Shown: piece by piece, positions 26,654-35,976 of the stretch
Layout of the letters: every line of letters begins with the position of its first letter
Numbering within the stretch: the first letter of the stretch is position 1
NCBI GenBank assembly: GCA_045504435.1
Contig: JBEULC010000001.1
Span: 62,001-126,000, forward strand
Direction of reading: 5' to 3'
DNA from: JBEULC01 sp045504435
GTDB taxonomy: Bacteria; Pseudomonadota; Alphaproteobacteria; WRAU01; Hepatincolaceae
DNA length: 64,000 nucleotides
Translations under genes and position numbers: made by a program
The notes under the pieces: model-generated
Told to the model about the DNA's origin: nothing
The model's input: only the letters and a program-made list of their open reading frames with translations
Database searches by the model: none

Positions 26654-27217
26654 ATGAGTCCTAAAGTGCCAAATTTATTAACGTTAAGCCGCTTAGTGGT
26701 TATACCATTATTTGTATTGATGTTTTTTTATACCGATATTATAGCCAGAGCTTTATTTTTAGTGCTTTTTATTTACGCTAGTGTAACCGATTTTTTAGAT
26801 GGTTATTTAGCAAGAACTTATAATATAATCTCCAATTTTGGTAGAATATTTGATCCAATTGCAGATAAAGCCTTAATTTTAGTAGTTTGTATTATGGTTT
26901 TAGTTAGAGATCATAACATTGCCTCTATTATTTTAATTCCGGTATTAATTATTTTAGTTAGAGAATTAGTAATTTCAGGAATTAGAGAAGGATTAGCCTT
27001 ACAACAAATTAAAGTTAAAGTAACTACTTTATCAAAATATAAAACAGCATTTCAAATGGTAGCTCTAAGCTTTTTGATTATCGGCGGCACTGAAAATATT
27101 ATAACTATATTAAGCCAGTATCTAGGAATTTTAACTCTTTATATTGCCATGATTATTTCCTTAATTTCTGGCATATCGTATATAAAAAGCACCTATAAAG
27201 ATTTAACTCTTTATTAA
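26654..27217 (+). CDS. pgsA: CDP-diacylglycerol--glycerol-3-phosphate 3-phosphatidyltransferase
   Basis: Inner-membrane enzyme of phosphatidylglycerol synthesis; 187 residues, several transmembrane helices. The CDP-alcohol phosphotransferase signature is complete: DFLDGYLARTYNIISNFGRI then FDPIADKA, giving the DG..AR..G...D...D pattern. The product phosphatidylglycerol also supplies Lgt, encoded 3 kb downstream. 48 bases after uvrC. Confidence 0.95.
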   Translation: MSPKVPNLLTLSRLVVIPLFVLMFFYTDIIARALFLVLFIYASVTDFLDGYLARTYNIISNFGRIFDPIADKALILVVCIMVLVRDHNIASIILIPVLIILVRELVISGIREGLALQQIKVKVTTLSKYKTAFQMVALSFLIIGGTENIITILSQYLGILTLYIAMIISLISGISYIKSTYKDLTLY

Positions 27218-27261
27218 GTCTAGTTAACTCCATAAAATATTGTAAAAGATAAGAGATAAAA

Positions 27262-28041
27262 GTGGACACAGAAAAATTACTTGAAGAAATTAAGTTTATT
27301 AATAGCAGCGAGGGGCGCTCTATAAAAATATTAGCAGAATTTATGGAAACTAAACACAGGCTAGAAAAAGCAAACATTAATAATACAATTGTAATATTTG
27401 GTTCCGCTAGAATTACAAGCCAGCAATCTGCTGATTTAAATCTTGCCAATGCTTTATCTAATAATTTAAATGTGTCTCATGAAAGAAATTTACTAGAAAT
27501 CGCTTCGCATTATGAAAAAGCATGGAAGCTCTCAAATATGCTAGCGATTTGGTCTAAAAAAATCACTAATCCTGATAAAAAATTATATATCTGCAGCGGC
27601 GGTGGCGGCGGTATTATGGAAGCTGCTAATAAAGGCGCTCATGATGCGGCAGAAAAAAGCTTGGGTTTTAATATTATATTGCCCTTTGAGCAATCAGCTA
27701 ATCGCTTTATTCCTAAAGATTTAATCTTTTATTTTCATTACTTTTTTTTAAGAAAATTTTGGTTTGCTTATCTTATGAAAGCTTTAGTAATTTGCCCAGG
27801 GGGATTTGGCACTTTGGATGAATTATTTGAAATTCTTACTTTGATTCAAACCCAAAAAATAAAGAAGAAAATACCGATTGTAATCTTAGGCAAGGAGTTT
27901 TTTCATCAACTGATTAATATGGATATGTTAGCTAAATATGGTCTAATTGGAGAAAATGATCAAAATATGTTTCTTATGACAGATGATGTAGATGAAGCTT
28001 TTACCTATCTTACTACTCATCTTCAGGAATATTTAGATTAA
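27262..28041 (+). CDS. LOG-family nucleotide phosphoribohydrolase (TIGR00730)
   Basis: 259 residues with the Rossmann-fold motifs of the family once called lysine decarboxylases: SGGGGGIMEAANKGA and CPGGFGTLDELFE, with the conserved Arg before the second motif (FLRKFWF). Known members hydrolyse nucleoside 5'-monophosphates to free base and ribose phosphate. The usual Pro in the first motif (GGGPG) is Gly here. GTG start preceded by an AGAGATAAAA purine stretch. The N-terminal 80 residues are longer than in short LOG proteins, as in type II forms. Confidence 0.88.
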   Translation: MDTEKLLEEIKFINSSEGRSIKILAEFMETKHRLEKANINNTIVIFGSARITSQQSADLNLANALSNNLNVSHERNLLEIASHYEKAWKLSNMLAIWSKKITNPDKKLYICSGGGGGIMEAANKGAHDAAEKSLGFNIILPFEQSANRFIPKDLIFYFHYFFLRKFWFAYLMKALVICPGGFGTLDELFEILTLIQTQKIKKKIPIVILGKEFFHQLINMDMLAKYGLIGENDQNMFLMTDDVDEAFTYLTTHLQEYLD

Positions 28042-28082
28042 GCAAATAGGTGTATTAAACAATTATCAGAATAAAGTGAGAA

Positions 28083-28769
28083 ATGACCTTAGAAGTGCTA
28101 ATAGTTGATGATGACATTAAAATATGTGATCTATTACAAAGGTTATTTATTAATAATAATATTAAAGCTTTATATACCACAACCCCTCATGAAGCAAGGA
28201 TTTTAATTAAATATTTAAAATTTGATGCTTTGGTAGTAGATTATATGTTAGGGGAAGAAAATGGTATAGATTTTATCTACTCTTTACATAATCAACGAAT
28301 TTTCACTCCTTCTTTAATGTTAACGGCAGTGGATGAAATTAATAATAAAATTGATGCTTTGACTAAAGGAGCCGATGATTATCTTACTAAGCCTTTTAAT
28401 TCCCAGGAACTAATTCTACGTATTAACAAAATTGTTAAGCGCAATTTAGAGGTTACCTATGGAGCTTCTAATATTATTCAGGTTAAAGATCTAGTTTATA
28501 ATACCGACAATAACTCCTTAAAAATTAAAGATATTCCCATTAATTTATCTTCTAATGAGGAAGAAATTTTTAAAATCTTAATTGCCAATATTAATAAAAC
28601 TATTTATAAAGAAGAAATTTTACAAATACTTTCTAAGCCAGTGAATGAGACTAATTTACACACCTTAAATGTAGCCATTATGAGATTAAGGAAAAAAATT
28701 GAAGGATCAGGTTCTTATAATAAGTATATTAAAACTGTAAGAGGTAAAGGCTTCGCTTTAGTAAATTAA
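28083..28769 (+). CDS. OmpR/PhoB-family response regulator
   Basis: 228 residues. Receiver domain with acidic pocket Asp9-11, phospho-acceptor Asp53 (VVDYMLGEENG), Thr81 and Lys103 (LTKPF). The C-terminal winged-helix DNA-binding domain (about 130-228) ends VRGKGFALVN, typical of OmpR types. The cognate histidine kinase gene follows after 69 bases. It is the only two-component pair in the window; target genes unknown. Confidence 0.94.
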   Translation: MTLEVLIVDDDIKICDLLQRLFINNNIKALYTTTPHEARILIKYLKFDALVVDYMLGEENGIDFIYSLHNQRIFTPSLMLTAVDEINNKIDALTKGADDYLTKPFNSQELILRINKIVKRNLEVTYGASNIIQVKDLVYNTDNNSLKIKDIPINLSSNEEEIFKILIANINKTIYKEEILQILSKPVNETNLHTLNVAIMRLRKKIEGSGSYNKYIKTVRGKGFALVN

Positions 28770-28838
28770 GCTTAGATAGCTTAATGGCTTGATAGCTATA
28801 ATAATAGTATAGGTAAAATCTTAAAGGTAAAATAAATT

Positions 28839-30224
28839 TTGAAATTTAATCAAATAAAAAACATTATTTACGAAAAAAGAGCAAGGAAAAGATTAGTTTT
28901 TTTACTTAAGCTCCTGTTGCCAAAAACCTTACTTATTCGTGCTTTACTTATTATCGGTATTACATTATTAGTTTTACAGATAATTTTTATTATATTTTTC
29001 TATGATAATAATTGGCGTAAAATTAGAACCTCTTTGATAAAAAATGTAGCAAATAATATTGCCTATATTGTTTCTGTGGCCAATAATGCTAAAAATTTTC
29101 AGGAAATTAACACCTCTACGGAAAGATTATCCCAGTATATTAATCTTTATCCCCAAATTACTGTTAATGATACTACCAATTTTACGCAAATTGATAGGAG
29201 TAAATTAAATTCTAGTAGTATTGACATCTATGAGCATATTAAAGCGCTGATTCCTAATGAAATTTATATTAATGAATATAATAATAATTATTCTATTATT
29301 AATTTAACTATTCATATTAAAGATAATATTTATATAACTTTTTATCTTACAAAGGAATTATTTTTAGTTTCTTCAATTTCTTACATAGTGATTTTTATCA
29401 TTATTTTATATATGATCGTTATTTTAATTACCCTACAGTTTTTTAGGCTGCAAATTAGACCTTTAACTAATCTGGCCAAAGCAGCAAAAAAATTTGGTAA
29501 AGGAGAAAAAATTCATTATCTAGTGCCGTCTGGGTCCATAGAAATTAGAGAAGCTACCATAGCCTTTAATGAAATGAAGGATAGTATAGAGCTTTTTATT
29601 GAACAAAAAACCATGATGTTATCGGCAATTTCCCATGATCTTAAAACAGCTTTAACTAAAATGAATTTAATTATTGATATCAACCCACCTAATGCGACAA
29701 CGCAGGAGCTTAAAGAACAGATTGCCGATATGACCAATATGTTAGTATCTTATCTTGATTATGCAAGAGATGAGTACTACAGTGCTCCTAAACATACAAT
29801 AGTTATTAATAAATTTTTTTCTAATATCATTAAGTCTTATACTAATTTAATTGATATTCATATTACCTATCAACAAAATCCTAAAACTATCCGTATTAAT
29901 TCCACCTCTTTTAAAAGGGCTTTAGATAATATCTTAAATAACGCCTCTAAATATGCTAAGGTGGTGGTAATTAAAGTAAAAAATTATACTAACCATAGCA
30001 TAATTATAGAAATTCATGATAATGGAGTAGGCATACCTCCTGAAAAATACGAGAATGTTTTTAAACCATTTTATAAGCTAAATGAGGCTAGAACTCCAGA
30101 AAAAGGCAGTGTAGGATTAGGGTTATACATTGTTAAAGAGATTATCATTAAACAAGGCGGCCACATCTTTTTAGAACAATCTTCTCTAGGGGGAGTAAAA
30201 ATTAATATCATTTTACCTTTTTAA
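28839..30224 (+). CDS. EnvZ-like sensor histidine kinase
   Basis: 461 residues. Two membrane helices at about 31-55 and 175-200 enclose a periplasmic sensor region of about 120 residues. A HAMP domain follows (about 200-255), then the dimerisation domain with His266 (ISHDLKTALTKM) and the ATPase domain with ALDNILNNASKYA (N box), HDNGVGIP (G1) and GSVGLGLYIV (G2). The proline normally after the HDLRT motif is Ala271, unusual but compatible with activity. Partner of the regulator upstream. Confidence 0.93.
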   Translation: MKFNQIKNIIYEKRARKRLVFLLKLLLPKTLLIRALLIIGITLLVLQIIFIIFFYDNNWRKIRTSLIKNVANNIAYIVSVANNAKNFQEINTSTERLSQYINLYPQITVNDTTNFTQIDRSKLNSSSIDIYEHIKALIPNEIYINEYNNNYSIINLTIHIKDNIYITFYLTKELFLVSSISYIVIFIIILYMIVILITLQFFRLQIRPLTNLAKAAKKFGKGEKIHYLVPSGSIEIREATIAFNEMKDSIELFIEQKTMMLSAISHDLKTALTKMNLIIDINPPNATTQELKEQIADMTNMLVSYLDYARDEYYSAPKHTIVINKFFSNIIKSYTNLIDIHITYQQNPKTIRINSTSFKRALDNILNNASKYAKVVVIKVKNYTNHSIIIEIHDNGVGIPPEKYENVFKPFYKLNEARTPEKGSVGLGLYIVKEIIIKQGGHIFLEQSSLGGVKINIILPF

Positions 30225-30284
30225 TTTTCACCTTATCATTTTCCTATATTTAATCTTATAAACAATAACAAGGACTAAGTTTAA

Positions 30285-31127
30285 ATGTTTAGCATTATAT
30301 TAACACAAATGAACCCAGTAGCTGTAAATTTTGGCATATTAGAAATTAGATGGTACTCTTTGGCATATATTTTTGGGGCAATTTTTGCCTTGCTTTATAT
30401 TAAGTGGTTAAATAGCAAAATTCTTTTAATTAAAGATAAAAATAATTTTTTTGATGACCTGCTTTTTTATATTATTATGGGTATATTAGTTGGGGGCAGA
30501 TTAGGGTATGTTATATTTTATGGTTTTCCTTATTATTTAGCTAATCCTTTCAAAATTTTCTTTTTATGGGAAGGAGGAATGTCTTTTCATGGTGCTTTAA
30601 TTGGAGGTATAATTGCTGCTTATATATTGTCTAAAAAGTATCAGACAAATTTCTTTACTGTTATAGATATCATTGCTCCTTCTGTTCCTATTGGTTTATT
30701 TTTAGGTAGAATAGCTAATTTTATTAATGTCGAGCTTTATGGTAAGCCCACATCAGTACCTTGGGGAGTAGTTTTCCCAAATATACCTTTGGCCAGGCAT
30801 CCAAGCCAATTATATGAGGCTGCCTTAGAAGGTATAGTACTTTTTATAATTTTATATTTCTTATGGCGGAATAAATCCTACAATTACCCAGGCAAAATAG
30901 CGGGCTACGCTTTAATGTTTTATGGAATTTTTAGAATATGGATAGAATTTTATCGCCTAGGGGAAATCTACTTCTTTAACTTAATTTCCTTAGGCCAGCT
31001 TCTTTCCTTACCTATGGTAATAGGAGGAATATATTTAATTTATCTGAGTTATAAATTTATTCATAATAAAAATTTGCCTTATAATGATAGATATATTTTC
31101 AAAACTAATAAAAATAAAAAATTATAA
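30285..31127 (+). CDS. lgt: Phosphatidylglycerol--prolipoprotein diacylglyceryl transferase
   Basis: First enzyme of lipoprotein maturation, multi-pass inner-membrane protein of 280 residues. Visible hallmarks: FHGALIGGIIAAY with the catalytic His, GRIANFINVELYGKPT (the Lgt signature with its essential Arg and Asn), and the RHPSQLYEA block. Lipoproteins encoded in this window (12.2-12.9, 38 and 60-63 kb) would be its substrates. It heads the conserved lgt-COG1565-pgeF-prs run. Confidence 0.96.
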   Translation: MFSIILTQMNPVAVNFGILEIRWYSLAYIFGAIFALLYIKWLNSKILLIKDKNNFFDDLLFYIIMGILVGGRLGYVIFYGFPYYLANPFKIFFLWEGGMSFHGALIGGIIAAYILSKKYQTNFFTVIDIIAPSVPIGLFLGRIANFINVELYGKPTSVPWGVVFPNIPLARHPSQLYEAALEGIVLFIILYFLWRNKSYNYPGKIAGYALMFYGIFRIWIEFYRLGEIYFFNLISLGQLLSLPMVIGGIYLIYLSYKFIHNKNLPYNDRYIFKTNKNKKL

Positions 31128-31151
31128 TCCATTACTTTGTGAACGATTTTC

Positions 31152-32432
31152 ATGCAGCAAGTAATTATAGATATAGTAAATAATTATTATGATCCTATTA
31201 GCAAGCAACAAGGAGCGATGCCCTTAGATAGATTTTTGCAGTTAGCTCTCTCTGAAGAAAGTTTAGGTTATTATAAGATTAAGGATCCCTTTTCTTCGAT
31301 TAATTCTACCTCGCTTAGTTTTACTTCTCTTGATCCTAATTTAATTACCCCTTTGGGAGTTAAAAATAATTTACAGGGCGATTTTATTACTTCTCCTGAA
31401 ACCTCTCAAATTTTTGGCGAGCTTATCGGAGTATGGTTATTAGATACTTGGCAAACAATGGGGTGCCCTTCGGCTTTTAATCTTATAGAATTAGGGGGAG
31501 GCACGGGCAGATTAATGCAAGATGTTTTAAGGGTCATTAATAAACTTTCTGCTATTGCAGCCAAAGCACTTAAGATATATATAATTGATATTAATCCTTT
31601 ATTAATTAAGCAGCAAGCAATTAATCTTAAAGACTTTTCTCATATCTATTGGCATCTTAGTATAGAGGCAATGTTAAAAGATAAAACTTATCTCGCTTCT
31701 CCTACCTTTATTATTTCTAATGAATTTTTTGATGCCTTACCAATTAAGCAATATGTCTACCTTGATAATTGCTTCTATGAAAATCTCGTTTATTTTAATC
31801 CTAAAATTCAACAATTGCAGCTTAAACATTCTTTAATTGCTACAAATTTTGCTTCTCAAGGTAAAACTTTAGAGGCACCCTTAGATAAGCTTTTAAAACA
31901 ATTTTTTTCCTACCAAAGCTCATATCAAGAATCTAAAGAAATTACACCCCCTATTCTAGAATTTTCTCCTAAGGCCCATGCAATTTATCAACAATTATTA
32001 AATATAATAAAAATTCAAACTGGAGCCATCTTAACTATTGACTATGGTCCTTTTAAACCTACTTTTAAAAGTTCTTTAAGAGGATTTAAAACTCATAGGC
32101 TGTTAGATACTAGGCAGCTTTTACAGCAAATCGGAGAAGCAGATATTACTGCTAATGTTAATTTTTTTTGCTTACAAGAACTTGCTAAAGCAAATAAAAC
32201 AAATACTTTTGCTATACAAACCCAGCGCCAATTTTTAGAAGGTATGGGAATATATTCTAGAATTGCTACTTTAATGAATAATGCTCTCACAGAGAATGAT
32301 AAAAAGAGCATCCAAGAAGCAGCAGATCTGCTTATTAATAAAGCTGATATGGGTGAAGTATTTAAAGTAGTAGCGGTTGCTTCTCCTTGTTTAAATGCTT
32401 TGGCCACTTTTACGCCGCTGATTGAATCTTAA
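31152..32432 (+). CDS. Class I SAM-dependent methyltransferase, MidA/NDUFAF7 family (COG1565)
   Basis: 426 residues. SAM-binding motif LIELGGGTGRLMQD, followed by FIISNEFFDALPIKQYV and LTIDYGPF, which are hallmarks of the NDUFAF7/MidA family. The mitochondrial member methylates an arginine of complex I subunit NDUFS2, so a role in NADH dehydrogenase assembly is likely. Between lgt and pgeF as in most alphaproteobacteria, 25 bases after lgt. Confidence 0.9.
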   Translation: MQQVIIDIVNNYYDPISKQQGAMPLDRFLQLALSEESLGYYKIKDPFSSINSTSLSFTSLDPNLITPLGVKNNLQGDFITSPETSQIFGELIGVWLLDTWQTMGCPSAFNLIELGGGTGRLMQDVLRVINKLSAIAAKALKIYIIDINPLLIKQQAINLKDFSHIYWHLSIEAMLKDKTYLASPTFIISNEFFDALPIKQYVYLDNCFYENLVYFNPKIQQLQLKHSLIATNFASQGKTLEAPLDKLLKQFFSYQSSYQESKEITPPILEFSPKAHAIYQQLLNIIKIQTGAILTIDYGPFKPTFKSSLRGFKTHRLLDTRQLLQQIGEADITANVNFFCLQELAKANKTNTFAIQTQRQFLEGMGIYSRIATLMNNALTENDKKSIQEAADLLINKADMGEVFKVVAVASPCLNALATFTPLIES

Positions 32433-32515
32433 AGCAACTTTGCTAGCTTTATTAAAAATTAGGAAGTAAAATATAGGAGTATCAGATTACTTTTCCCAAG
32501 AAAGGATAGATAAGA

Positions 32516-33493
32516 ATGTTTATCTCCAAATTATTATCTTCTGTAGATTTTATTGAGCATACTTTTTTTGGCAGACATCTTTACCCTGTTTTATCTAATT
32601 CTCCGCTTCCTTCACCTAATCAAAAGGTGCTTAGAGGATCAAGCAAAGGGTATTTTTCTTCCTTAAACGTGGGATTTAAAATTGGTGATTTAATAAAAAA
32701 TGTTAATTTTAATCGCGCACTAATTGCAGGGCAATTTAATGTTTCCCCTTCTAAATTATTTACCCTTAGTCAGGTACATTCAGATATTATAGTTGATATG
32801 GATAATAATAATTTTGCTGATATTCCGTTTGATCTTACTTATCTTAAACTCAATGATAAAAACAAATTATCCCAAGTATTTCCCTTTAAAGTTCAAGTTA
32901 CCTTAGCTAATAATCCATTACCAGGTATTTTAGCCCAACAATTAGTAAGATCCATAAAAGCCGATGGTATGATGACAAATAAAAATGGTATAATATTAGG
33001 AGTTTTAAGTGCTGATTGCAGTCCGATTTTGCTAGTAGATGTTAATAATAAAAGGATTGCAGCAGTCCATTGCGGTTCTCAAGGAGCTTTAAAACAATTA
33101 CCTTGTAAAGCAATCGCAGCTCTTAAAGCCAAAGCTAACAGACCCCCTAAAATTTTAGCAAGTATAGGCCCTTGTATTCAAGCCATCTCTTATGAAGTTT
33201 GTGGCGAATTTTATGAAAAATTTATAGCGCAAGATAAGGGTTCTAAAAGTTTTTTTACCTTTAAAGAAAAAATACATCAAAGCCCCTTCTTAGAACAAAC
33301 AAAGTTTCTTTTTAACTTACCTAGTTATATCAGTTATCAGCTAAAACTTAGCGGCTTAACAGCAGAGAATATAGAAATAATGCCTTATGATACTTGCGTA
33401 GAAGAAGATAAATTTTTTAGCCACCGCCGTAGTGTAAAAAAGCAAGAGAAACAAAGGGGGCTTCAAATATCTTGTATTAAGCTAAAGATTTAG
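32516..33493 (+). CDS. pgeF: Multi-copper polyphenol oxidase-fold purine nucleoside phosphorylase (YfiH/LACC1 family)
   Basis: 325 residues, above the usual 245-260 because of an N-terminal extension and an insert around residues 105-145. The three metal-site residues are present in SQVHSD, SADCSPILLVD and AAVHCGSQG; the last differs from the common AVHAGWRG. GPCIQAISYEVC is also typical. Family members act as purine nucleoside phosphorylases/adenosine deaminases, and PgeF edits misincorporated L-Ser from UDP-MurNAc. Consistently paired with lgt/COG1565. Confidence 0.9.
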   Translation: MFISKLLSSVDFIEHTFFGRHLYPVLSNSPLPSPNQKVLRGSSKGYFSSLNVGFKIGDLIKNVNFNRALIAGQFNVSPSKLFTLSQVHSDIIVDMDNNNFADIPFDLTYLKLNDKNKLSQVFPFKVQVTLANNPLPGILAQQLVRSIKADGMMTNKNGIILGVLSADCSPILLVDVNNKRIAAVHCGSQGALKQLPCKAIAALKAKANRPPKILASIGPCIQAISYEVCGEFYEKFIAQDKGSKSFFTFKEKIHQSPFLEQTKFLFNLPSYISYQLKLSGLTAENIEIMPYDTCVEEDKFFSHRRSVKKQEKQRGLQISCIKLKI

Positions 33494-33535
33494 TAAAATA
33501 TTAATCATTACAACTCCTTAAATTAGAGAACATCA

Positions 33536-34471
33536 ATGAAATTAATCGCAGGAAACAGTAACCAAATCTTAGCAGAGAAAATTGCTCAAATTTTAGGTAT
33601 TAAGCTGGTTGACGCTAATATCAGCAAGTTTGCTGATCAAGAAATTAAAGTAGAAATTAGAGAAAGTATTAGAGGTGAAGATGTTTTTATTTTGCAATCA
33701 ACTTCTTATCCAGCCAATGATAATCTTATGGAGCTTTTAGTAGTAATTGATGCCTTAAAAAGAGGCTCTGCTAAACGCATAACTGTAGTTCTGCCTTATT
33801 TTGGCTATGCAAGACAAGATAGAAAAGCAGGGCCTAGAACACCAATTTCGGCAAAACTTGTAGCTAATTTAATTACTGTGGCAGGGGCTGATAGGGTATT
33901 AACTTTAGATCTACATGCTTCCCAAATTCAAGGATTTTTTGATATTCCTGTAGACAATTTGTTCGCTAATTATTTATTTATTGATGATATTAAAACAAGG
34001 TTAGACACTTCTGCCACTATGGTTGTTTCCCCTGATGTAGGCGGGGTAGTAAGAGCACGCTCTGTGGCCAAATATCTAGGGTGTGATATTGCTATTATTG
34101 ATAAAAGAAGGCAGGAAAATGGGTTCAGCGAGGTTATGAACATTGTTGGCGATATTAAAGGAAAAGACTGCATTATAATTGATGATATTGCTGATTCAGC
34201 AGGCACTTTGTGCAATGCTAGCAAAGCCTTAAAAGAACAAGGAGCCGCAGATATTTATGTTTATGTAACGCACGGAGTATTTTCTAAAAATGCCTTAGAA
34301 AAGGTGCAAAATAGCGCAATTAAAGAATTTGTTTGTACTGATTCAATTTACATAACATCCCAAGATTTTAGTTGTAATAAAATTAGGTATATTTCAGTAG
34401 CCCCTTTGTTGGCCGAAGCTTTGCAGAGAATTAGTACTGAGGCATCATTATCTAACTTATTTCTTAAATAA
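33536..34471 (+). CDS. prs: Ribose-phosphate pyrophosphokinase
   Basis: Makes PRPP for nucleotide, histidine and NAD synthesis. The 311 residues are full length. ATP-binding region YFGYARQDRKAGPRTPISAK, catalytic flexible-loop RR in IDKRRQENGF, and the PRPP-binding loop IIIDDIADSAGTL (usually DDMVDTAGT). 42 bases after pgeF. A hairpin at 34486-34513 follows, then a leader hairpin before rplY. Confidence 0.97.
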   Translation: MKLIAGNSNQILAEKIAQILGIKLVDANISKFADQEIKVEIRESIRGEDVFILQSTSYPANDNLMELLVVIDALKRGSAKRITVVLPYFGYARQDRKAGPRTPISAKLVANLITVAGADRVLTLDLHASQIQGFFDIPVDNLFANYLFIDDIKTRLDTSATMVVSPDVGGVVRARSVAKYLGCDIAIIDKRRQENGFSEVMNIVGDIKGKDCIIIDDIADSAGTLCNASKALKEQGAADIYVYVTHGVFSKNALEKVQNSAIKEFVCTDSIYITSQDFSCNKIRYISVAPLLAEALQRISTEASLSNLFLK

Positions 34472-34485
34472 TTATCTTACCTAAT

Positions 34486-34513
34486 AAAGTGTGCTTATAA
34501 GAAAGAGCACTTT
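34486..34513 (+). terminator. Hairpin after prs
   Basis: Stem AAAGTGT/GCACTTT (6 pairs plus one wobble) with a short T-run (TTTT), 15 bases after the prs stop. Confidence 0.55.
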
Positions 34514-34556
34514 TAAAATAAAGATAGACAATTTAAAAAGTTAATAGTATTGTTAT

Positions 34557-34600
34557 AAAAGCTTACACCCTTGGAGGTAAGCTTTATTTTTGATTTTTTA
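34557..34600 (+). promoter_or_regulatory. Second terminator-like hairpin, in the rplY leader (candidate attenuator)
   Basis: 9-bp perfect stem AAAGCTTAC (34558-34566) with GTAAGCTTT (34577-34585), 10-base loop, followed by ATTTTTGATTTTTT. It lies after the prs terminator and only 24 bases before the rplY start, with AAGAGGAA between. A second terminator so close to the ribosomal protein gene suggests transcription attenuation, or a back-up terminator. Confidence 0.5.
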
Positions 34601-34623
34601 TTATATAAGCTAAGAGGAACAAC

Positions 34624-35322
34624 ATGACAGATCAGTTTGTATTTACAGCTGTTAAAAGAGAAAAAGTCGGCAAGGGGGCCGCCAGAGCAACAAGAAGAAG
34701 TAATCTTGTGCCAGCTACTATTTATGGAGATAGTAAGGATCCTATTTCCGTATCTTTAAACCCAAAAGAATTACTTTCTCAAATGATTAAAAGCTCAATT
34801 TATACTACAATTTATAAAATTAAGCATGATAGCAAAGATGAGGAAGTATTAGTAAGAAAAGTGCAGTTACACCCAGTAACAGATGTGCCTTTACATGTGG
34901 ATTTATTAAGAGTAGGAGAAAAAACTACTACCAGATTAATTATTCCTATTGTTTTTATTAATCAAGCTAAATCTCCTGGCTTAAAACTAGGGGGCAGCTT
35001 AAACGTGGTAAACCACTATTTAGAAGTAATGTGCAATCCTAAAAACGCACCTAAACAAATTGAGATTGATTTAGGAGAAGCTAAAATCGGAACAGTTATT
35101 AAAATAGAAGATATTGAGCTAGGAAAGGGATCTAAAACCTATTATCCTAAAGGCTTTGCCTTAGCATCTATTACCGCCTCAAATGAAGAAGAAGCAACTA
35201 AAGTAGAAGGCGTGGGAACTTCAAATAGTAAAGCTGCTACTCCTGCTAAAGGGGCCGCTGCAAAAACGCCAGCCTCTTCTCCTGCTAAAAGCGCCGCTCC
35301 AGCTAAAACAGGTAAAAAATAA
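34624..35322 (+). CDS. rplY: 50S ribosomal protein bL25/general stress protein Ctc
   Basis: 5S-rRNA-binding protein of 232 residues. The N-terminal L25 domain (about 1-95: REKVGKGAARATRRSNLVPA, LHPVTDVPLHVDLLRV) is joined to the Ctc beta domain (about 96-190), the long form common in alphaproteobacteria. The last 35 residues are an Ala/Pro/Lys/Ser-rich tail ending TGKK. pth follows after 27 bases, the standard order. Confidence 0.95.
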   Translation: MTDQFVFTAVKREKVGKGAARATRRSNLVPATIYGDSKDPISVSLNPKELLSQMIKSSIYTTIYKIKHDSKDEEVLVRKVQLHPVTDVPLHVDLLRVGEKTTTRLIIPIVFINQAKSPGLKLGGSLNVVNHYLEVMCNPKNAPKQIEIDLGEAKIGTVIKIEDIELGKGSKTYYPKGFALASITASNEEEATKVEGVGTSNSKAATPAKGAAAKTPASSPAKSAAPAKTGKK

Positions 35323-35349
35323 GTTTAATAAATAATTTATTAAAGATTT

Positions 35350-35913
35350 ATGATAATTATAGTAGGCCTTGGCAATATAGGAGAGCAATATGAAAAAACT
35401 CGTCATAATTTAGGGTTTATAATTGTTGATCATATTGCCAAGTACTATAAATTTAATGATTTTAAATTTAATTTTAAATCATTAATTAGCACTAATAAAA
35501 TTAATACTATAGCTCTTACTTTGGTAAAACCCCAAACATTTATGAACTTATCAGGAGATGCAGTTTTAACTTTAGCAAATTTTTACAAGATTGATCCTCA
35601 GAACATTATACTGGTGCATGATGATGTGGATTTACAATTTTTGCAGGTAAAATATAAAACTAGCAGCGGTGATGGTGGCCAAAAAGGTGTGAGAGATATC
35701 CAATTAAAGGTCGGCACAAATCTTCATAAAATTAAAGTAGGTATAGGTAGGCCTAATCAATCTAAGGATATAGCACAATATGTATTGGGTGCTTTTAATC
35801 AACATGAGCGCCAAGAAATAGAAATATTTTGTGATATTTTTGCCCAAAATCTTGAATTATTATTAAACAAACAATTTCCTAGCTTTATAAAAGCTTTAAC
35901 TCCCGCTTTTTAA
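35350..35913 (+). CDS. pth: Peptidyl-tRNA hydrolase
   Basis: Releases peptides from stalled peptidyl-tRNA; 187 residues, usual length. Catalytic His in TRHNLGF, then KPQTFMNLSGDAV, HDDVDL and the conserved glycine loop SGDGGQKGVRDIQ (usually GGHNGLRSI; the His-Asn pair is replaced by Gln-Lys). Starts at ATG immediately before the first beta strand. Between rplY and ychF as in most bacteria of this class. Confidence 0.95.
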   Translation: MIIIVGLGNIGEQYEKTRHNLGFIIVDHIAKYYKFNDFKFNFKSLISTNKINTIALTLVKPQTFMNLSGDAVLTLANFYKIDPQNIILVHDDVDLQFLQVKYKTSSGDGGQKGVRDIQLKVGTNLHKIKVGIGRPNQSKDIAQYVLGAFNQHERQEIEIFCDIFAQNLELLLNKQFPSFIKALTPAF

Positions 35914-35976
35914 TCTTAAATCATAATCTATTATAAAAATCTCTAGATAAAAATTATATAACATAGGAATTATAAA

